From NCBI GenBank assembly GCA_045106555.1, contig JBGCET010000033.1, positions 16,357 through 80,356 of the forward strand: a stretch of DNA of 64,000 nucleotides, in the 5' to 3' direction. Made by a program: the position numbers and the translations under genes. Of this stretch, positions 59,003 through 64,000 are shown in pieces. A model generated the notes under the pieces. The model was not told the DNA's origin, did no database searches, and worked only from the letters and a program-made list of their open reading frames with translations. The DNA comes from JANQOZ01 sp045106555 (GTDB lineage: Bacteria; Pseudomonadota; Gammaproteobacteria; Xanthomonadales; SZUA-38). Position 1 is the first letter of the stretch; the number at the start of each line of letters is the position of its first letter.

Positions 59003-60234
59003 GGTTGCATTCCCGGAGGTGCCGGAATATCTTTCTCAAGAAAGGTATTCCACTCAGCTAAAACCTCAAGAATTTGGTTCGAAGTTTCTCCGCTGAGGCC
59101 CACCAATTTTCGCTTTTTTCTCAGTGGTTTATAGGCGCGTTTCCGGGTGGGGTTCGAGACCGCCTTGGAGACTTGGGCCAAATTTGGGCCACTGACGTTA
59201 GACGCATAGCGAGCAATGTGGCCGGGGGCAAGGTGAGCGTACCGCATCACCATGTCCAGGCTGGCCCAGCCTCCAAGGCGCTGCAGCACTTCCAGCGGAG
59301 TCCCCGCCATCACGTGCCAACTCGCCCAGGTGTGCCTCAGATCATGCCAACGGAAGTTGTCGGGGTGGCGGCCGTCATGTGGCCTGAGCCCTTCTGATCT
59401 GAGGGTGTCTCGCCAAGCTTTGGTGTTGGCCCGAGCCACCGGTTTTCCCTTGAAAACAAAGACCCGGCTCGGGTGGCGGTGACGCCACCGCTGAAGAACC
59501 TTCGTAGCATCGTCATTCAAAGGCACCGATATCGCTCGACCCGACTTGGACTGCTGGCCTCCGATCCACGCCACGTGCCGAGACAGGTCCACTCGCTCCC
59601 AGGACAGGCCGGTGACGTTGGTTTCCCGCAGTCCGGTCGCCAGGGTGAGTCGAGCCATATCGGCGGTGTGGGCAAGTCGTTGGTTGTCCAGCTTGTCCAA
59701 AAGCCTCATCGCCTTTTCATAGGTGAGCCAGCGAAAGTCGTGACCAAATCTGGCCCCTTCTTTCATCGGGCGGATGGCCGGAGCCCGATCCAGCCATTCC
59801 CACTCGAAGACCGCTTTTCGCAAAATGGTACGAATTACGGACAAATAGCGATTGAGATTAGCCGGAGCGTTCCCGCCCAAAGGCGTTTGGCCCGCCAGGA
59901 TGTCAGACCGAATCGTCGCCAAAACGTCGGGAGTGACCTCATCCAGGTGTCGCGCGCCCAGATACCGGTCCAGCCACTTCAGCCGGGCAATGTCCTTGTC
60001 CTGACTCCGCTTGTGCTGAGTCTCACCCAAAAATCGCAGGACGGCCTCCTGCCAGGTGCGGCGCGGGCGTTCGCCCAACCGGCATACCCGCCAGGACTCC
60101 GACTTCAGCTTGTCTGCGAGCTCCGCAGCCTGCTTTTTGTCGGTAGTCCCAAGGCTTTGGTGTATGCGTCGGTGATCCGGCGCCGTGAACCGGGCCCACC
60201 AGGTGCCGCGTTTCCCTCGTTGGTAGATTTGCAT
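58999..60234 (-). CDS. Tyrosine-family site-specific integrase
   Basis: A 411-residue integrase. Catalytic residues are R203 (TGLRETNVTGLSW), a Lys near 230, H297 and R300 (HDLRHTWASW), W323 (GGWAS) and Y332 (RYAHLA). The N-terminal part (MQIYQRGKRGTWWARF) is an arm-binding domain, and QDKDIARLKWLDRYLG starts the core-binding domain. The ATG at 60234 starts the conserved MQIYQRG; the open frame to 60327 overlaps the excisionase-type gene. It would insert and excise the island together with Xis. Confidence 0.93.
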   Translation of the reverse strand: MQIYQRGKRGTWWARFTAPDHRRIHQSLGTTDKKQAAELADKLKSESWRVCRLGERPRRTWQEAVLRFLGETQHKRSQDKDIARLKWLDRYLGARHLDEVTPDVLATIRSDILAGQTPLGGNAPANLNRYLSVIRTILRKAVFEWEWLDRAPAIRPMKEGARFGHDFRWLTYEKAMRLLDKLDNQRLAHTADMARLTLATGLRETNVTGLSWERVDLSRHVAWIGGQQSKSGRAISVPLNDDATKVLQRWRHRHPSRVFVFKGKPVARANTKAWRDTLRSEGLRPHDGRHPDNFRWHDLRHTWASWHVMAGTPLEVLQRLGGWASLDMVMRYAHLAPGHIARYASNVSGPNLAQVSKAVSNPTRKRAYKPLRKKRKLVGLSGETSNQILEVLAEWNTFLEKDIPAPPGMQP

Positions 60235-60424
60235 GATTGCATTCTCCTTCTTGATCGGCGCGGCGACCGCTCGGGGCCAGTATAGCCCCGCACGAAATCC
60301 AGCACGTCGTCGCGCAGAAATACCCATGACCGCCCAACGCGCCGGCCCGGCAATCGGCCAGCCCGCGCGTGACGCTTCACGGTCTCGCTACAGCAAGGAG
60401 CCGCGCTGCCTCGGCAACTCCCAC
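60105..60424 (-). pseudogene. Excisionase-like helix-turn-helix gene, apparently frameshifted
   Basis: Two frames together give an AlpA/Xis-type HTH. From the GTG at 60424 the frame reads GVAEAARLL; then, in another frame, CCSETVKRHARAGRLPGRRVGR followed by SWVFLRDDVLDFVRGY. Joined, VAEAARLL-CCSETVKRH matches the usual EAAxLLGxSxxTVxRxxxxGxLP pattern. One missing base near 60395-60400 would explain the break; it could be a real mutation or a sequencing error. The second frame stays open to 60105 and overlaps the integrase start by 130 nt, so the C-terminal end is uncertain. Confidence 0.6.
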
Positions 60425-60534
60425 GGTAGGGAGCGAATTAGAAGTGGGTGTCAGGTCTTCTATGGTGCTAAGTCAAATTGGTTAGTGTTTCTGACCGATC
60501 CGTCTTCGAGAAAAACGAACCCCTGCCGAGGCAG
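60406..60534. repeat. 11-bp inverted repeat flanking the excisionase start region
   Basis: CTGCCTCGGCA at 60406-60416 has its exact reverse complement TGCCGAGGCAG at 60524-60534. Such paired sites next to integrase/excisionase genes can be binding sites of these proteins. The left arm lies inside the HTH coding frame. The remaining sequence to 60640 holds no gene I can recognise. Confidence 0.35.
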
Positions 60535-60644
60535 TGATGGTCTGTGGGACACCAATCCCAGTCACCTGACGGGCCTGAGTATCAGGCCAGGCGGATGCTG
60601 CCCGTAGGACATATAGTCCGCCCTGATGGCCAGCCTGAGTTGCA

Positions 60645-60755
60645 AGCTTCGGACTGTCGATCGCTCGCTCGATCGCCGAGGCCCACGGCGGCACGATCAC
60701 ACTCGACACGGCGATCGGGGCGGGCTGCACGTTCACGGTCGCGGTCCCGATCTGA
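60645..60755 (+). pseudogene. Histidine kinase, C-terminal fragment only
   Basis: The plus frame ending at a TGA (60753-60755) reads FGLSIARSIAEAHGGTITLD and then TAIGAGCTFTVAVPI, the G2 box and end of the HATPase domain of sensor kinases. An in-frame TGA lies at 60636-60638, just upstream, and no other kinase sequence is present, so the gene begins abruptly at about 60645. This is the first of three genes with a different, actinobacterial-looking style (CG-rich, many GTCGAT words). Confidence 0.7.
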
Positions 60756-60783
60756 CGTCGGGCCCCAAATCCGCGTCGGATCG

Positions 60784-61233
60784 TCAGCGCTGGGGTCGAT
60801 GGAGTTGGGTGAGGAATACTCCGTCGGCGATCTCGACCTCACCGGTGACGGAGAATCCTTCACGCGTGTAGAGCGCCATTGCCGGAGCGTTCTGTTTGCC
60901 GGTCGACACGACGGTGTCGCCATCGGGCACACTTCGAATCAATCGGCGGCCGTGGCCGCGGCGAGCGAAGGCGGGGTCGACTGCAAGGCGGTCGATGTCG
61001 ATCTCGTCGTCGTGCGACCAGGCGATGATGCCGGCCAACGTGTCGTCGTCGATCGCTCCACGCCATGTCAGGTCGACTCGGCGAGTGACGTCGTCGGCGG
61101 TCTCGCCGAGCTGCGGGATCCCCCAGAACCCAATCAACTCGGCTTCGACCGCATACGCAGCAAGCTGGATCTCGACGATCCGTTGCGCGGTCGAAGGGTC
61201 GGTCGGATCGAGGGACTCGACATGGATGGCCAT
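60784..61233 (-). CDS. GNAT-family acetyltransferase
   Basis: About 149 residues. The acetyl-CoA loop reads DRLAVDPAFARRGHGRRLIRS (R/Q-x-x-G-x-G/R pattern), and QNAPAMALYTREGFSVTGE is the usual final motif (N-x-x-A-x-x-x-Y-x-x-x-GF). I place the start at the ATG at 61233; an in-frame ATG at 61275 is possible. GNAT enzymes transfer acetyl groups to amines. It faces the kinase fragment end to end and lies in the compositionally distinct segment. Confidence 0.82.
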   Translation of the reverse strand: MAIHVESLDPTDPSTAQRIVEIQLAAYAVEAELIGFWGIPQLGETADDVTRRVDLTWRGAIDDDTLAGIIAWSHDDEIDIDRLAVDPAFARRGHGRRLIRSVPDGDTVVSTGKQNAPAMALYTREGFSVTGEVEIADGVFLTQLHRPQR

Positions 61234-61362
61234 CAGACGATTGTGCCGGAATTCGGGCGAGAACGCGTCGAACAAGGCGTCGACCCCGCATCGATCGAGT
61301 CACGTAGTTACTGGAAGCTCAACACCCGAGACCACCAAGAGCCTCACTCGGACTAGCAGCCG

Positions 61363-62880
61363 CTACGCCTTGCCGCGGAACTGTGCGTTGTAGAGCTGAG
61401 AGTAGAACCCTTCGAGTGCCAGGAGCTCGTCGTGCGTTCCGGCTTCGGTGATCTCGCCGTCCTGAAGCACCAGGATCATGTCGGCATCCCGGACGGTCGA
61501 GAGACGGTGGGCGATCACGAAGCTGGTGCGGCCCTCCATCAGCTTCAGCAGCGCGTTCTGGAGCGCACGTTCGGTTCGTGTATCCACCGAGCTGGTCGCC
61601 TCATCGAGCACCAGGAGCTTCGGGTCCGCAATCGCCGTGCGCGCGATGGCGATCAACTGTCGCTGTCCGAGTGACAGATTGTTTCCGCCCTCCGAGATCA
61701 CCGTGTCATAGCCATTGGGGAGCGACATGATGAACCGATGCGCGTTTGCCAGGGTCGCCGCCTCGACGATCTCATCGTCGGTCGCGTCGAGGCGACCGAA
61801 CCGAATGTTGTTGCGTACCGTGTCGGTGAACAGATAGGTGCGCTGCAGAACGATTCCGAGATGGTCGCGAAGTGAGTCCTTGGTGACGTCTCGGATGTCC
61901 ACGTCATCGATGGTGACCGAGCCGGAGCTGATGTCGTAGAACCGGTTCAAGACGTTGATGATCGTGGACTTTCCGGCACCAGTTGGTCCCACAAGGCCGA
62001 TCATCTGACCCGGCTCAGCAACGAAGCTGACATTGCGCAGGATCGGTTGACCCTCGACGTATTCGAAGCCGACGTTGTCGAAGACGACGCGCCCCTCGAC
62101 GGGGGGCAGGTCCTCGGCATCGGGGGCGTTGACGAGGTCTGGTTGTTCGTCGAGGAGGTCGAAGATCCGAGTTCCACCGGCGAGTGCAGAGAAGATCGAC
62201 GTGATCGTGCTGGCGATACGGCCGAGCGGTTGACCCACCCGGCTTGCGTACGTGACGAACGCGGCGATCACGCCAATCGTGACGCCGCCCCCTGGTGGAT
62301 CGTCGGCGACGGCGAGCCATGCGCCCATGCTCACCACGGAGACCGTCGAGAGGTTCCCCAGCCCGAACATCAACGGCATGATCACCGCAGTGAGGCTCTG
62401 GGCGCGGATGCCAAGGGCCCTGGTCTGCTCGTTGACCTCCGCAAACTCTGCTTCAGCCTGCACTTGCCGGTCGAGTGAGATCACCGCTCGTTGGCCGGTG
62501 AGCCGCTCCTCGGCCGAGGCGTTGAGCTGGCCGATCGTGCGTTGATAGGCACCGAATCGCGGCCCACTCATCTTCCCGAGCTTGCTGACGAGCCACATCG
62601 AGAATGGCACCGGAATGAGCACGGCGAGCGTGAGTCGCCAGTCGAGGGCAATCATGATCACGAGTAGCGAGCTGATCTGTACGAACGCCCAGAAGATCGT
62701 CAACAGGTTCTGGCTGAGCAGTTGATCGACGGCGTCGACATCGTTGGTAACGCGGCTCATGAGGTCGCCGGTGCGATTTCGATCGAAGAACCTGGTCGAA
62801 AGACTCTGGAGCTTCCGAGCGAGCTCCTCGCGAATGTCGAGCATGATCTTTTGCGCGACTTGCGCGATCATCCGGCTGTA
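61363..62880 (-). CDS. ABC exporter (membrane + ATPase domains), 5'-truncated
   Basis: The C-terminal ~505 residues of a half-size ABC exporter. The transmembrane part begins within the first cytosolic loop (KIMLDIREELARKLQSLSTRFFDRNRTGDLMSR). The ATPase has Walker A GPTGAGKSTI, signature LSLGQRQL, and Walker B LLVLDEATSSVDTR with an H-loop in VIAHRLSTV. Before YSRMIAQ the frame runs into the opposite-strand transposase sequence, so the first one or two membrane helices are missing. The open frame to 63024 is a chance extension. Confidence 0.85.
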   Translation of the reverse strand, partial: YSRMIAQVAQKIMLDIREELARKLQSLSTRFFDRNRTGDLMSRVTNDVDAVDQLLSQNLLTIFWAFVQISSLLVIMIALDWRLTLAVLIPVPFSMWLVSKLGKMSGPRFGAYQRTIGQLNASAEERLTGQRAVISLDRQVQAEAEFAEVNEQTRALGIRAQSLTAVIMPLMFGLGNLSTVSVVSMGAWLAVADDPPGGGVTIGVIAAFVTYASRVGQPLGRIASTITSIFSALAGGTRIFDLLDEQPDLVNAPDAEDLPPVEGRVVFDNVGFEYVEGQPILRNVSFVAEPGQMIGLVGPTGAGKSTIINVLNRFYDISSGSVTIDDVDIRDVTKDSLRDHLGIVLQRTYLFTDTVRNNIRFGRLDATDDEIVEAATLANAHRFIMSLPNGYDTVISEGGNNLSLGQRQLIAIARTAIADPKLLVLDEATSSVDTRTERALQNALLKLMEGRTSFVIAHRLSTVRDADMILVLQDGEITEAGTHDELLALEGFYSQLYNAQFRGKA

Positions 62881-62890
62881 CACGACTGCC
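62876..62890. other. Junction between truncated ABC exporter and truncated IS91-type transposase
   Basis: ABC-exporter homology (minus) stops near 62880, and transposase homology (plus) begins within a few bases. Both genes lose their 5' ends exactly here. The point is therefore a recombination, insertion or assembly boundary. Confidence 0.7.
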
Positions 62891-64000
62891 GTCGCCCTGT
62901 ACCCCTGTTTCGTCGAACAGATGACGCGCGAAGGTCGGCCGCTTCCTGCCTGCGTCCGGGCCGCGTTTGAGGCGTACCTGCGGTGCGGCCTGCTGGAGCA
63001 CGGCTTTCTCAGTGTACAGTGCACCAGCTGTCACCCCGAACGACTGGTGGCATTCAGTTGTAAGCGGCGCGGGTTCTGCCCCAGCTGCGGCGCCCGGCGC
63101 ATGGCCGAGACCTCGGCACTGTTGGTGGACGACATCCTCCCGCCGCACCCGATCCGCCAATGGGTGCTGAGCTTTCCCTTTGCCCTGCGCTACCTGTTCG
63201 CCACGCGCCCGGCCACGCTCAGCCGGGTCCTCGCCATCGTCTACCGCGCGATCGCCCGGCGCTACGCCGGTGCCGCCGGGGTGGCGGTTTCGCAGGGCCA
63301 CACCGGATCGGTCACCCTGATCCAGAGGTTCGGAAGCGCATTGAACCTCAACGTCCACCTGCACATGTTGTTCCTCGATGGGGTCTACGTCGAACGCGAC
63401 GACAAGCCGCGCTTCCGGCGCGTGAGCGCCCCCGTAAAGACTGAGCTTGAGGTGCTGGTGCACCAGATCAGCCAGCGCGTGGGCCGCCATCTGGAACGCA
63501 AGGGGCTGCTGGAGCGGGACCTGGAGTCTAGCCAACTAACCCTCGACCCGGCCGACGAGAACGACGGCATGAATGCGCTGCTGGGCCATTCCATCACCTA
63601 CCGCGTGGCGGTCGGCCCCCGGGCCGGCCAGAAGGCCTTCACGCTGCAGACTCTTCCACCCCTAACGGAACATCACGATGACGAACCGCCGTACCTGGCC
63701 AAAGCCAACGGCTTCTCACTCCACGCTGGCGTGTGTGCCCAGGCCTTCGAACGCGACAAGCTGGAGCGCCTGTGCCGCTACATCACGCGCCCGCCCGTCG
63801 CGGATCAGCGGATTTCACTGACGCCTAACGGCAACATTCGCTATGAGTTGAAGACGCCGTATCGGGACGGCACCACCCATGTTGTGCTGGACCCCATGGA
63901 TTTTATGCCCCAGGGCACTTTCTCGATCGCTGTGCGATCTCACCTTGTGGCTCGCCTTGCCGCGCTGGTACCTCGCCCGCGGGTGAATCTCACGCGTTAC
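62882..64000 (+). mobile_element. IS91/IS801-type HUH transposase (5'-truncated, runs off window)
   Basis: An open frame of 373 codons from 62882 to the window end. An N-terminal zinc ribbon holds CTSC and FCPSCGARRMAE, preceded by FEAYLRCGLLEHGFL. The HUH motif lies in LNVHLHMLFLDGVYV (His at 63356 and 63362). The end reads RLAALVPRPRVNLTRY, the conserved pre-terminal block of IS91-type transposases. The first ~20 residues are missing. Just before the last block there is an extra stretch of about 14 residues (PQGTFSIAVRSHLV). Y2-type IS91 elements move by rolling circle and can carry adjacent DNA. Confidence 0.88.

Noticed and set aside
60482..60736. Minus-strand 84-codon frame near the island end
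   Set aside because: It is the antisense of the histidine-kinase tail read on the plus strand; no homology of its own.
60544..61356. Plus-strand 270-codon frame
   Set aside because: Covers the kinase tail in another frame and the antisense of the GNAT gene; high-GC shadow.
62453..63535. Minus-strand 360-codon frame
   Set aside because: Spans the ABC/IS91 junction, reading the ABC gene in a wrong frame and the transposase antisense.

Overview
The window looks like the chromosome of a heterotrophic gammaproteobacterium. The genes are densely packed, often with 4-nt ATGA/GTGA overlaps, and include a TonB receptor, an acyl-CoA catabolic repertoire, a CheD/CheR chemosensory operon and c-di-GMP signalling. 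A marine Halieaceae/Cellvibrionales-type host is my guess from gene content only. No rRNA, tRNA or CRISPR array was seen. The last ~3.4 kb (from about 60.64 kb) differs in style and contains broken genes, so it is either horizontally acquired mosaic DNA or a chimeric join.

Layout: 0-3.1 kb has a CaiB-type CoA-transferase tail and a 2Fe-2S ferredoxin, facing an operon for a phenylacetyl-CoA-epoxidase-like oxygenase (PaaA, split PaaD, PaaB, PaaC). 3.2-8.4 kb has a TetR regulator, MaoC-like and 4HBT proteins, an isovaleryl-CoA-dehydrogenase-like enzyme and a BisC/TorA-like molybdoenzyme. 8.4-13.5 kb (minus) has two MaoC-like subunits, a DUF35 protein, a thiolase-fold protein without the nucleophilic Cys, an acyl-CoA dehydrogenase and an FMN 2-hydroxyacid dehydrogenase; this recalls the ChsH1/ChsH2/Ltp2 side-chain system of steroid degraders. 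13.5-19.6 kb has a membrane protein, a DUF2817 zinc hydrolase, a TonB receptor and a YkvI-type transporter.

19.8-48.6 kb looks like a large amino-acid-derivative catabolic region: RidA, indolepyruvate oxidoreductase, nitronate monooxygenase, three unusual M19 dipeptidase-like proteins, three DadA/DAO-type FAD oxidoreductases, a GcvT-family protein with a possible SoxG-like N-terminus, an Asp/Glu-racemase-type protein, MmsA-like aldehyde dehydrogenase, a second DUF2817 hydrolase and an N-acyl-D-amino-acid deacylase-type amidohydrolase. An acyl-CoA synthetase/thiolase/MFS operon and AraC, EthD and SDR genes lie among them. A plausible reading (inference) is: release of amino acids from acylated or peptidic substrates, oxidative deamination with RidA clearing imines, then oxidation of 2-oxoacids to acyl-CoAs that feed the CoA modules.

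48.9-57.8 kb has a GDSL esterase, a CheA-less operon (soluble three-PAS receptor, CheR, CheD, triple CheW), a small Cys-rich protein and a degenerate-GGDEF/EAL protein. 57.8-60.4 kb is the remnant of a mobilizable island (relaxase fragment fused in frame to an amidohydrolase tail, MobC-like protein, tyrosine integrase, frameshifted excisionase). Then come a histidine-kinase tail, a GNAT gene, a 5'-truncated ABC exporter and an IS91-type transposase running off the window.
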